A DNA stretch of 64,000 bases from an uncultured Porphyromonadaceae bacterium (GTDB lineage Bacteria > Bacteroidota > Bacteroidia > Bacteroidales > Muribaculaceae), in the NCBI GenBank assembly GCA_947573485.1, contig CANPGB010000012.1, positions 1 through 64,000 of the forward strand, written 5' to 3'. The translations under genes were made by a program, and so were the position numbers. This document shows, piece by piece, positions 24,925-32,797 of this stretch (positions are counted from its first letter, which is position 1; each line of letters begins with the position of its first letter). The notes beneath the pieces are model-generated. The model worked only from the letters and a program-made list of their open reading frames with translations. It made no database searches and had not been told where the DNA came from.

Positions 24925-25569
24925 TCAGAGAGCGGCGAGAGCGGCGATTTCGGCAATGGGGTCGGGGGCGCCGAATACAGCGCTACCGGCAACCACAGAG
25001 TCGGCTCCGGCTTCGGCCACAAGGCGTCCGGTAGTAGTGTTGATACCTCCGTCAACCTGAATCAAAGCTTTAGAAGATGTACTTGAAATCAAGTTCTTCA
25101 ATTCTTTGATTTTCTTGATTGTATGTTCTATGAAAGACTGGCCTCCGAAGCCGGGGTTGACGCTCATGAGGAGTACCATATCCACATCTTCGATAATATC
25201 CTGAAGCATGGCTACGGGAGTTGCCGGATTGAGGGTGACGGCGGGTTTCATGCCTGCCGCACGTATGCTCTGCACGGTGCGGTGCAGGTGTGTGCAGGCC
25301 TCGTAATGAACGTTCATTATCGCGGCTCCGCAATCGCGTACGACACCCACGTAACGGTCGGGGTCTACAATCATGAGGTGCACGTCGAGGGGCATGTCGG
25401 TAAGCTTCGACACGGCCTTGATTACCGGGAAGCCGAAAGATATGTTGGGGACAAAGACTCCGTCCATCACGTCGCAGTGAATCCACTGCGCGCGGCTGCG
25501 TCCGAGCATCTCGATGTCGGAGGCAAGGTGGCCGAAGTCGGCCGAGAGTATCGACGGGGCTACTATCAT
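24925..25569 (-). CDS. rpe: ribulose-phosphate 3-epimerase
   Basis: 214-residue TIM barrel of the pentose phosphate pathway interconverting ribulose 5-phosphate and xylulose 5-phosphate. Signatures: VAPSILSADFGHL at the N-terminus, WIHCDVMDGVFVPN with metal ligands, MPLDVHLMI, MSVNPGFGGQSF and QVDGGI. Its ATG overlaps the dedA stop by one base (TGATG), and ftsK starts 40 bases downstream. Confidence 0.96.
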   Translation of the reverse strand: MIVAPSILSADFGHLASDIEMLGRSRAQWIHCDVMDGVFVPNISFGFPVIKAVSKLTDMPLDVHLMIVDPDRYVGVVRDCGAAIMNVHYEACTHLHRTVQSIRAAGMKPAVTLNPATPVAMLQDIIEDVDMVLLMSVNPGFGGQSFIEHTIKKIKELKNLISSTSSKALIQVDGGINTTTGRLVAEAGADSVVAGSAVFGAPDPIAEIAALAAL

Positions 25570-26240
25570 CAGTGTTTCTTTTTGAAAGCGTTATAGAGAA
25601 TGTAGATTATGCAGGCGCCGAGCAGGCAGAGACCGGCTATTGTGAGGTAGCCGTTGTATTTCTCTACCGTTTCGTAGAGGTCGGCAAGTGCCACATGCTG
25701 TGCAAGCCACCAGCCAAGACCGGCGAGGATAGCGTTCCACACCATTGCGCCGAGGGCGGTGAAGAGGCAGAACACCCAAATGTTCATGCGGGCGATGCCG
25801 GCGGGGATAGAAATGAGCTGACGCACAGCGGGTATGAGGCGGCCGATAAAAGTGGATACGGCTCCGTGTTTGTCGAAGTATGCTTCGGCTTTCTCTACTT
25901 TGGCACGGTCAATGAGGCAGGCATGGCCAAGACGCGAGTCGGCGAAAGCGTAGACTATCGGGCGACCGATAAGCAGCGATAGTACATAGTTGATGAGTGC
26001 TCCGGCAAGAGCTCCGGCGGTAGCCACGAGCACTATAACGAACACGTTCATGTCGCCGCGCTGTACGGCAAGATAGGCCGCGGGAGGCACCACGACTTCA
26101 GAGGGGAAAGGTATGAAAGAGCTCTCTATCATCATGAAAATGAAGACAAAGAGATAGCTGGCGTTGTTTACGAACCAGTCGAAAAACCACGCCGCATTGA
26201 GGTAGTCGGTGATTGAGCAGGAGACGAAGAGGTCAAGCAT
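25569..26240 (-). CDS. DedA-family membrane protein
   Basis: 223 residues from the ATG at 26240. DedA/SNARE-associated membrane family: a first hydrophobic segment, ESSFIPFPSEVVVPPAAYLA (re-entrant loop with Pro and Glu), then FIGRLIPAVRQLISIPAGIA, and several further membrane helices. Members are implicated in undecaprenyl phosphate or phospholipid translocation and membrane homeostasis. A TTG ten codons upstream is in frame, but it coincides with the predicted -7 box, so I use the internal ATG. First gene of the minus-strand run through rpe, ftsK and trxB. Confidence 0.88.
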   Translation of the reverse strand: MLDLFVSCSITDYLNAAWFFDWFVNNASYLFVFIFMMIESSFIPFPSEVVVPPAAYLAVQRGDMNVFVIVLVATAGALAGALINYVLSLLIGRPIVYAFADSRLGHACLIDRAKVEKAEAYFDKHGAVSTFIGRLIPAVRQLISIPAGIARMNIWVFCLFTALGAMVWNAILAGLGWWLAQHVALADLYETVEKYNGYLTIAGLCLLGACIIYILYNAFKKKH

Positions 26241-26267
26241 TATTGTCGGTGAATATATATTATCGTA

Positions 26268-26300
26268 CAAAATTACAGAAAATTCCCGACTTTAGTACAA
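26268..26300 (-). promoter_or_regulatory. predicted dedA-rpe promoter
   Basis: Minus-strand TAATTTTG (26275-26268) is a good -7 box, with a TTG (26300-26298) 22 bases upstream. It lies 27 bases before the chosen dedA ATG and rules out the longer start. Confidence 0.55.
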
Positions 26301-26318
26301 TTTGCAGGCCTCTATTGT

Positions 26319-27125
26319 TCAGACATCCGTTTCTTTCTTCCGTGTGTACGACATTATATAGCGCCAACCGTCGGGCGCCGTAGGAGCTTCGGAACCTGTG
26401 AAAAAGGCCCCATCGTAGCCGTGAGCCTCTTCTCCGGCCTTGAAGTGACAGAGGGCTATACCCATGTCAAACAGCGACATGCGTCTGTGCATACTTGAGT
26501 AAAAATGAACGGTGTCGCCCTTCACCAAAGCTCGCCATGGCTGGGAGTTGAGTGATGAGGGGGCGGGACGTACCGCGGCGAGCGATTTCCCGAACGAGGA
26601 ATTTTCGTCGAGCGGTGTGGCGAAGTCATTGTCAAAAAAGAGGCGGACGAAGGGCTTGCGGCTGTCGCTGCGGGCTGCCAAGCGCTCTATGCGCTCCAAA
26701 AGGCGTGTGCCTGCGCTGTAGCCGAACGGTACTACAATTTCGAGTTTCTGTCCCTCGGGCCAGTCTTTGAAATCCGCGAAGTCGCCACTTTTGAACGTGC
26801 CGCCTATCCAACAGGTTCCCAATCCTATTTCAGTGAGGTTCAGTACAATCTGCTCGAGAGTAAAACCTGCGGCCATGGCGTCGTTGTCGCCGGGGGCCAC
26901 GGCAAGCATGAGCCAATCGGTGGCGCCTTTGATAAGGCCGTAGCTGCCGGGGCTCTTCACGCCTCCGTCGCCAAAGTGTGCGCGGCGGATAGTGAAGTTG
27001 CCACCCAGAGGATTTCGGGCGGAGGCGATAGCCCGGTCTATCTGCGCGAGCTCGTCTGCAGAAAGAGGCGCTTCGGTGAACGTACGCACCGAGCGCCTCT
27101 TTTCTATAGCTTTAAGCATGTTCAT
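26319..27125 (-). CDS. nitroreductase-family protein (double-length)
   Basis: 268 residues from the ATG at 27125. An FMN-binding nitroreductase fold: AIEKRRSVRTFTEAPLSADE at the N-terminus and LNLTEIGLGTCWIGGTF in the middle. The C-terminal half (PAPSSLNSQPWRALVKGDTV, then a GIALCHFKAGEE helix) repeats the pattern, so this is probably a fused two-half nitroreductase of the TM1586 type. It follows the lipoprotein nitroreductase with a one-base overlap (TGATG). Substrate unknown. Confidence 0.82.
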   Translation of the reverse strand: MNMLKAIEKRRSVRTFTEAPLSADELAQIDRAIASARNPLGGNFTIRRAHFGDGGVKSPGSYGLIKGATDWLMLAVAPGDNDAMAAGFTLEQIVLNLTEIGLGTCWIGGTFKSGDFADFKDWPEGQKLEIVVPFGYSAGTRLLERIERLAARSDSRKPFVRLFFDNDFATPLDENSSFGKSLAAVRPAPSSLNSQPWRALVKGDTVHFYSSMHRRMSLFDMGIALCHFKAGEEAHGYDGAFFTGSEAPTAPDGWRYIMSYTRKKETDV

Positions 27126-27745
27126 CACCAACGCTGGTAATGTACTTTGGAGGGCACCCACTTGTCTTTGGGCTCAGGGTTCTGAGCGGGGTGACCCATG
27201 GTGATGATGTTAAGAGGGATGATGTTCTCGGGCAGACCGAGGGCGGCTTTCACGTTGGCAACGCGCTCCTCTGTAGGATATACGCCACACCACACGGCAC
27301 CGAGGCCATAGGCATGCGCGGCAAGAAGGATGTTTTCAGAGGCTGCCGAGCAGTCTTGAATCCAATATTCCTGCCCCGGGCCTTCGATAGCAAGGTTGAG
27401 GTCGCCGCACACCACAATTGCGGCAGTGGCTGTGGAGAGGCGTGCCATGGGGTGCGCTGCATCGAGCGAGTCGAGCACGGCGCGCTCTGTAACGGCCACG
27501 AAAGCCCAAGGCTGTTTGTTGACTGCTGTCGGGGCTGCCATGCCGGCTTTAAGAATAGTTTCGAGAGTATCGGCGCCAATGGGCTCGGAAGTGAACTGGC
27601 GTATGCTCGTGCGGGTCATTATGTTTTCGATAACCGCTTCGGTGCTGTTCGCTCCTGTAGCTGCCGGAGTCTCTTGCTTCTGGCATGAAGCTGCTATCAT
27701 TAGGGCTGCAGCCGCCATGGCTGTGAATTTGTAGTAAGCTTTCAT
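27125..27745 (-). CDS. nitroreductase-family lipoprotein
   Basis: 206 residues. The N-terminus is a lipoprotein signal (AAALMIAASC, lipid Cys at 21) followed by a nitroreductase domain: MTRTSIRQFTSEPIGADTLE, AGMAAPTAVNKQPWAFVAVT, LLAAHAYGLGAVWCGVYPTE and NIITMGHPA. This would put a flavin reductase-like domain outside the cytoplasm on a lipid anchor. It overlaps nrdG upstream by four bases (ATGA) and the second nitroreductase downstream by one, so it belongs to the nrdD operon. Confidence 0.88.
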   Translation of the reverse strand: MKAYYKFTAMAAAALMIAASCQKQETPAATGANSTEAVIENIMTRTSIRQFTSEPIGADTLETILKAGMAAPTAVNKQPWAFVAVTERAVLDSLDAAHPMARLSTATAAIVVCGDLNLAIEGPGQEYWIQDCSAASENILLAAHAYGLGAVWCGVYPTEERVANVKAALGLPENIIPLNIITMGHPAQNPEPKDKWVPSKVHYQRW

Positions 27746-28242
27746 ATGATGTTGTATTCAATTATTTTACCTTGGGCCTCGCTTGCCCGCAGGTCGATAA
27801 GCCTTTGGTTTGACGAGCCTCTGAAAATCAACGTCGGGTCTTTCAGCTTCTCGATAAAGGGGCCGTCTACAAGAACATCGGTGAGAGCCAGTAAGTTCAC
27901 TGTCGCCTCATCGTTTTTCTCCTGTAACTCCTCGAGGGTGAAACCTGTGTATATCCATATGCCGAGGCCGGCCTCACGTATGCGTTTTGCGAGCGAAAGC
28001 AGCGCTTCGGCATGGTAGAGAGGGTCGCCGCCGGTGAGGGTGACATTGAAGCGGTTGTAGAGCACTTTCTCCATTATCTCGTCGACAGTCATAGGCTCAC
28101 CGGCGTCGAAAGGCCACGTGGAGGGGTTGTGGCATCCGGGGCAACGGTGGTTGCACCCGGCGAGATATATTGAAGTGCGCAGGCCGGGGCCGTCGACGCT
28201 CGTGCCCTCTACCACGCGCATCACGCGCAGAGTGTCACTCAT
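27742..28242 (-). CDS. nrdG: anaerobic ribonucleotide reductase activating protein
   Basis: 166 residues from the ATG at 28242. Radical SAM activase that makes the glycyl radical on NrdD. The cluster motif is CNHRCPGC (CxxxCxxC), followed by NPSTW, the glycine-rich TLTGGDPLYH and IWIYTGFTLEEL. The longer upstream start lies deeper in nrdD; the chosen ATG overlaps nrdD by eight bases. The pairing with NrdD confirms the assignment. Confidence 0.94.
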   Translation of the reverse strand: MSDTLRVMRVVEGTSVDGPGLRTSIYLAGCNHRCPGCHNPSTWPFDAGEPMTVDEIMEKVLYNRFNVTLTGGDPLYHAEALLSLAKRIREAGLGIWIYTGFTLEELQEKNDEATVNLLALTDVLVDGPFIEKLKDPTLIFRGSSNQRLIDLRASEAQGKIIEYNII

Positions 28243-30442
28243 GCACGATGCGGTCGTTGAGTTCGGCAAGTTTGGCGTTGTTCCAGCGGTCTGTGGTTCC
28301 TACGAGGTATCCTGTTATACGCTGAAGCTTGTCGATAGCCTTGCTGTGGCACACGGGACACTCATGGAGGTCGGCCGAGGCATCCTCGTAGCCGCACTCC
28401 ATGCAGCGGTTGCGGTTGTGGTTTACCGAGCCGTAGCCTATGTTGTGCTCGTCCATAAGGTCTACGATAGCCGAGATGGCATCGGGGTTGTGTGTGGCGT
28501 CGCCGTCGATTTCCACGTAGAAGATGTGTCCGCCGCCTGTAAGAGGGTGGTAGGGAGCCTCTACTTCGGCTTTGTGGCGGGGGCTGCAGTGGTAGTACAC
28601 CGGCACGTGGTTGGAGTTTGTGTAGTAAATCTTGTCGGTGATGCCGGGGAGGATGCCGAACGATTTGCGGTCTTTGGCTGTAAACTTGCCGGAGAGGCCT
28701 TCGGCGGGGGTGGCGAGTACCGAGAAATTGTGCTGATACTGTTCGCAGAAATCGTTGACGCGGCTGCGCATGTGGCCTACAATCTTGAGGCCGAGCGCCT
28801 GTGAGTCCTCGCTCTCACCGTGGTGCTTGCCTGTGAGAGCTATGAGGCACTCGGCGAGACCGATGAAGCCGATGCCGAGGGTTCCCTGGTTGATTACCGG
28901 CTCGATTGTTTCTTCGGGTTTGAGCTTGTCGCCGCCGTTCCAGAGCTTCGACATGAGGAGGGGGAACTGCTTTACGAGGGCGGTTTTCTGGAAGTTGAAG
29001 CGGTCGTTGAGCTGGCGTGCGGCAATCTCGAGCACATTGTCGAGTTTGCGGAAGAAGAGGGCGAGACGCTCCTCGCGGTCCTGGATAGGCATGCACTCTA
29101 TGGCAAGGCGCACCAGGTTGATAGTGGTGAAGGAGAGGTTGCCTCGGCCAACCGAAGTTTTCTCGCCGAAACGGTTTTCGAACACACGTGTGCGGCAACC
29201 CATGGTTGCCACTTCGTAGAGGTAACGCTTGGGGTCGTCGGCGCGCCATTTCTCATGCTGGTTGAAGGTGGCGTCGAGGTTCACGAAGTTGGGGAAGAAG
29301 CGACGTGCCGTAACCTTGCATGCCAGGCGGTAGAGGTCGTAGTTGGGGTCTTCGGGCAGATAGCTCACACCGCGTTTCTTTTTCCATATCTGTATGGGGA
29401 AGATTGCTGTGGCCCCGTTGCCCACACCTTCGTAGGTAGAGTTGAGGAGCTCGCGGATAATGCAGCGGCCCTCGGCCGAGGTGTCGGTGCCGTAGTTTAT
29501 GGAGCTGAATACCACCTGATTGCCGCCGCGGCTGTGGATGGTGTTCATGTTGTGGATAAAAGCTTCCATAGCCTGGTGCACGCGGCTCACGGTGTGGTTA
29601 ATGGCGTGCTGCAGCAGGCGTTCTTCGCCTTCAAGGCCGTCGAGCTCTTTCTTTGTATAATCTTTGAGTTCTACGTTCTTGAGGTGCCCGAGGTCTTTGC
29701 CGGTGAGCTGCTCGAGGGTTTCGATTTCTTCAATGAAAGAAGAGCGAACGAAAGGCGCGAGATAGAAGTCGAAGGCCGGAATAGCCTGGCCGCCGTGCAT
29801 CTCGTTCTGGGCGGTTTCGAGTGATATGCAGGCGATGATAGAAGCGGTCTCGATGCGTTTTGCCGGGCGCGATTCTCCGTGGCCTGCTATGAATCCGTAC
29901 GAAAGGATGTTGTCGAGCGGGTGCTGCACGCAGGTGAGGCTCTTGGTGGGGTAGTAATCTTTGTCGTGGATGTGGATGTAGTTGTGGCGGACGGCCTCGC
30001 GGGCTTCGGCAGAGAGGAGGTAGTCGTCGACGAAAGGCTTGGTAGTCTCGCTGGCGAACTTCATCATCATACCTGCGGGAGAGTCGGTGTTCATGTTGGC
30101 GTTCTCGCGGGTGATGTCGTTGTTCTTGGCCTCGATAATCTCGTGGAACATGTCGCGGGTCTTGGCCTTGCGGGCAATGCTTCGCTGGTCGCGGTAAGCA
30201 ATGTAGCGCTTTGCCACTTCCTTGCGGGGGCTGTTCATGAGTTCAAGTTCCACCATGTCTTGAATCTCTTCCACGGTCATGCGCTCGGTACCGCGGGCAC
30301 CAATACGGTCGGCAATCTTGTGTATGAGGGCCTCGTCTTCGCCGAGGTCTGTGGTGAGCATTGCTTTGCGTATGGCGGCCTTGATTTTTTCTTCGTTGTA
30401 TCCAACAACGCGTCCGTCGCGCTTTACTACTACCTGTATCAT
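28235..30442 (-). CDS. nrdD: anaerobic ribonucleoside-triphosphate reductase
   Basis: 735-residue class III ribonucleotide reductase supplying dNTPs without oxygen. It has an N-terminal ATP-cone (IQVVVKRDGRVVGYNEEKIK), a long glycyl-radical barrel, the C-terminal zinc site formed by CMECG and CPVC, and the radical loop RITGYLVGTTDRWN whose Gly carries the radical. Full length. It heads an operon with nrdG and two nitroreductases, behind a strong Bacteroidota promoter and two copies of a 14-bp direct repeat. Confidence 0.97.
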   Translation of the reverse strand: MIQVVVKRDGRVVGYNEEKIKAAIRKAMLTTDLGEDEALIHKIADRIGARGTERMTVEEIQDMVELELMNSPRKEVAKRYIAYRDQRSIARKAKTRDMFHEIIEAKNNDITRENANMNTDSPAGMMMKFASETTKPFVDDYLLSAEAREAVRHNYIHIHDKDYYPTKSLTCVQHPLDNILSYGFIAGHGESRPAKRIETASIIACISLETAQNEMHGGQAIPAFDFYLAPFVRSSFIEEIETLEQLTGKDLGHLKNVELKDYTKKELDGLEGEERLLQHAINHTVSRVHQAMEAFIHNMNTIHSRGGNQVVFSSINYGTDTSAEGRCIIRELLNSTYEGVGNGATAIFPIQIWKKKRGVSYLPEDPNYDLYRLACKVTARRFFPNFVNLDATFNQHEKWRADDPKRYLYEVATMGCRTRVFENRFGEKTSVGRGNLSFTTINLVRLAIECMPIQDREERLALFFRKLDNVLEIAARQLNDRFNFQKTALVKQFPLLMSKLWNGGDKLKPEETIEPVINQGTLGIGFIGLAECLIALTGKHHGESEDSQALGLKIVGHMRSRVNDFCEQYQHNFSVLATPAEGLSGKFTAKDRKSFGILPGITDKIYYTNSNHVPVYYHCSPRHKAEVEAPYHPLTGGGHIFYVEIDGDATHNPDAISAIVDLMDEHNIGYGSVNHNRNRCMECGYEDASADLHECPVCHSKAIDKLQRITGYLVGTTDRWNNAKLAELNDRIVHE

Positions 30443-30498
30443 CGGGTTATATTTCTAATGTGGTTGAATTATCGGTAAAAGGTTAAGTTTTCTGACTG

Positions 30499-30530
30499 CA
30501 AAGCTACGCATAATTATCTGCGCTGGCAAA
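30499..30530 (-). promoter_or_regulatory. predicted nrdD operon promoter
   Basis: Minus-strand TTTG (30530-30527), exactly 20 bases, then TAGCTTTG (30506-30499). Transcription would start near 30493, giving about a 50-base leader. Confidence 0.75.
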
Positions 30531-30563
30531 TATTTTGTGCTTAAAATTGTTTGTGATTTTTCG

Positions 30564-30641
30564 TTTTGGAAAACTTTGGAGCGTTGCCAAAATCATAAAT
30601 AATTAATATATAGCGTATTGCAAAATATTTTGGAAAACTTT
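30564..30641. repeat. 14-bp direct repeat pair upstream of nrdD
   Basis: TTTTGGAAAACTTT occurs at 30564-30577 and again at 30628-30641, start to start 64 bases apart. The interval is A+T-rich. They lie 34 and 98 bases beyond the nrdD -33 box, a typical distance for regulator sites. The segment 30443-30766 contains no gene. Confidence 0.6.
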
Positions 30642-30677
30642 TACTACTTGGTGGTTCTTTGATGTTTTCATAAATAG

Positions 30678-30730
30678 CGTACGGGTACGCGAACCGGGCA
30701 CACCATAGCTCTCGCTGCGGTGTGCCCGGT
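30678..30730 (-). terminator. double hairpin downstream of gdhA
   Basis: A perfect 12-bp stem (30693-30704 with 30719-30730) with a 14-base loop, followed on the minus strand by a second short inverted repeat (GCGTAC/GTACGC, about 30678-30691). It sits 36 bases after the gdhA stop. No T tract follows the large stem, so it may act as an mRNA 3'-end stabiliser or a factor-dependent terminator rather than a classical intrinsic one. Confidence 0.55.
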
Positions 30731-30766
30731 AGGGTAAATGATACTTGTGTTAGAGGAGGTTCTTTA

Positions 30767-32122
30767 TCAGCAAACTCCGAGGCCCATCATGGCGTTGGCC
30801 ACCTTCATGAAGCCTGCGATGTTGGCGCCCTTCATGTAGTTGATGTAGCCGTCGGCTTCCACGCCGTAGGTGAGGCACTGCTCGTGGATGTCGGTCATGA
30901 TAGTGTGGAGTTTTTCGTCGACTTCTTCGGCCGACCATTGGAGGTGCATGGCGTTCTGGCTCATTTCGAGACCCGAGGTAGCCACACCGCCTGCGTTCAC
31001 GGCCTTGCCGGGAGCGTATGTTGTGCGCGATTCGATGAAGGCGTCGATAGCTTCGGGGGTGCAACCCATGTTCGAAACTTCGGCTACCATTTCAACGCCG
31101 TTGGCGATAAGAGCCTTGGCGTCGTCGCCGTTAAGCTCGTTCTGGGTAGCGCAGGGGAGTGCTATATCCACTTTCTGCTCCCAGGGTTTGCGGCCTGCGA
31201 AGAAGGTAGAGCCTGCGAATTTCTCGGCGTAGGGAGCAACCACGTCGTTACCCGAAGCACGGAGTTCGAGCATGTAGTTGATCTTTTCGCTGTCGAGACC
31301 GGCGGGGTCGAGGATGTAGCCGTCGGGGCCGGAGATTGTGATAACCTTGGCACCGAGTTCGGTAGCCTTGAGGGCTGCGCCCCATGCCACGTTACCGAAG
31401 CCTGAGATAGCTATGGTCTTGCCTTTGATGCTGTCGTTGCGCTGCTTGAGCATGTTCTGCACAAAGTAGAGAGCGCCGAAACCGGTAGCCTCGGGACGGA
31501 TGCGGCTGCCGCCGAACTCCATGGCTTTGCCGGTGAAAGTGCCGTCGTGCTGGTTTACGAGGCGCTTGTACATGCCGTACATGTAGCCTACTTCGCGGCC
31601 ACCTACGCCGATGTCGCCTGCGGGAACGTCGCGGTCAGGACCGAGGTTCTTCCAGAGACCGAGCATGAAGGCCTGGCAGAAGCGCATGATTTCGCGGTCG
31701 CTCTTGCCGCGGGGCGAGAAGTCGCTACCGCCTTTTGCGCCGCCCATGGGGAGGGTGGTGAGAGCGTTTTTGAAAGTCTGCTCGAAGCCGAGGAATTTAA
31801 GGATAGAGAGGTTTACCGAAGCGTGGAAACGGATGCCGCCTTTGTACGGGCCAATGGCGTTGTTGAACTGCACGCGGTAGCCGATGTTGTTCTGTACTTC
31901 GCCTTTATCGTCGAGCCATGTAACGCGGAAGGTTACGATGCGGTCGGGTTCGACCATACGCTCGATTATTTTATTACGCTCGAACTCGGGGTGCTGGTTG
32001 TAGATTCCTTCAACCGACATAAGCACCTCGCGGACAGCCTGGAGGTATTCTTTCTCGCCCGGGTGCTTGGCCTCGAGGGCGGACATGATTGAGTTGATTT
32101 CCATATCTGCTTGTTGTTTCAT
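30767..32122 (-). CDS. gdhA: NADP-specific glutamate dehydrogenase
   Basis: 451-residue hexameric-type GDH making glutamate from 2-oxoglutarate and ammonium. Signatures: PYKGGIRFH, the catalytic lysine region LTTLPMGGAKGGSDFSPRGK, DVPAGDIGVGGREVGYM, the nucleotide fold ISGFGNVAWGAA and NAGGVATSGLEMSQN. Length and motifs match the anabolic NADPH enzyme. It is a single-gene unit with its own promoter upstream and a hairpin downstream. With the glutamine synthetase at 57925 it covers ammonium assimilation. Confidence 0.96.
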   Translation of the reverse strand: MKQQADMEINSIMSALEAKHPGEKEYLQAVREVLMSVEGIYNQHPEFERNKIIERMVEPDRIVTFRVTWLDDKGEVQNNIGYRVQFNNAIGPYKGGIRFHASVNLSILKFLGFEQTFKNALTTLPMGGAKGGSDFSPRGKSDREIMRFCQAFMLGLWKNLGPDRDVPAGDIGVGGREVGYMYGMYKRLVNQHDGTFTGKAMEFGGSRIRPEATGFGALYFVQNMLKQRNDSIKGKTIAISGFGNVAWGAALKATELGAKVITISGPDGYILDPAGLDSEKINYMLELRASGNDVVAPYAEKFAGSTFFAGRKPWEQKVDIALPCATQNELNGDDAKALIANGVEMVAEVSNMGCTPEAIDAFIESRTTYAPGKAVNAGGVATSGLEMSQNAMHLQWSAEEVDEKLHTIMTDIHEQCLTYGVEADGYINYMKGANIAGFMKVANAMMGLGVC

Positions 32123-32167
32123 TTCCCCGCCGCAATCGGCGACGGTTGAGTTTTAGGTTAACACTGG

Positions 32168-32197
32168 CAAAGATACAAAATAATTGGCTAATGCAAA
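32168..32197 (-). promoter_or_regulatory. predicted gdhA promoter
   Basis: Minus-strand TATCTTTG (32175-32168) with TTTG (32197-32194) 18 bases upstream. The leader would be about 40 bases. Confidence 0.65.
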
Positions 32198-32308
32198 TTT
32201 TTTATCACCTTTTTTTTACAAAAAAATTGTGGAAATATGTAAGGTGTGTTATAGGCCTGCTTAGGGTTGAGCTGCCGCCCGCTTGCAAAGTGCCATTAAA
32301 TATATGAG

Positions 32309-32797
32309 TTAATGCAGCTCTATCACCTCGCAGTCGCGCATATCGCTACCGTCGATAGTCAGGAGCACGAGCGTGCGTGTTTTGTGCCACCCCTGCTGGC
32401 CTGCGGCGCCGGGGTTGATATGGAGCACGCCGAGCTCGGAGTCGTACATCACCTTTAATATATGTGAGTGTCCGTCGATCATCAGCCGTATGCCCTCGTC
32501 GCGCAGCAGTTTCTTCATGCCCGGGCGCCATTTGCCGGGGTAGCCGCCTATGTGCGTCATAAGTACTTTAACCCCCTCTACTTCAAAGATGAGCAGCTCG
32601 GGGCAGCGGCGTCGCACAGTGCCGCTGTCTATGTTGCCGCACACGGCGCGTACGGGGCATATGCCTTCGAGGCGCATCACAATATCGTAGTCGCCGATGT
32701 CGCCTGCATGCCATATTTCGTCGCAATCCTTGAGGTAGAGGGCGAAACGGTCGTCCCAATAGCCGTGGGTGTCGCTGAGTATTCCTATCCGTTTCAT
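32309..32797 (-). CDS. yfcE: YfcE/MJ0936-family metallophosphoesterase
   Basis: 162 residues from the ATG at 32797. Calcineurin-like phosphodiesterase fold: GILSDTHGYWDDR (D-x-H), EIWHAGDIGDYDIV (GD), RAVCGNIDS (GN), MTHIGGYP and IDGHSHILKV (G-H-T/S-H). Members hydrolyse phosphodiesters in vitro; the natural substrate is unknown. The ATG overlaps the rarA stop (ATGA), so it is translated as the second gene of that unit. Confidence 0.88.
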   Translation of the reverse strand: MKRIGILSDTHGYWDDRFALYLKDCDEIWHAGDIGDYDIVMRLEGICPVRAVCGNIDSGTVRRRCPELLIFEVEGVKVLMTHIGGYPGKWRPGMKKLLRDEGIRLMIDGHSHILKVMYDSELGVLHINPGAAGQQGWHKTRTLVLLTIDGSDMRDCEVIELH

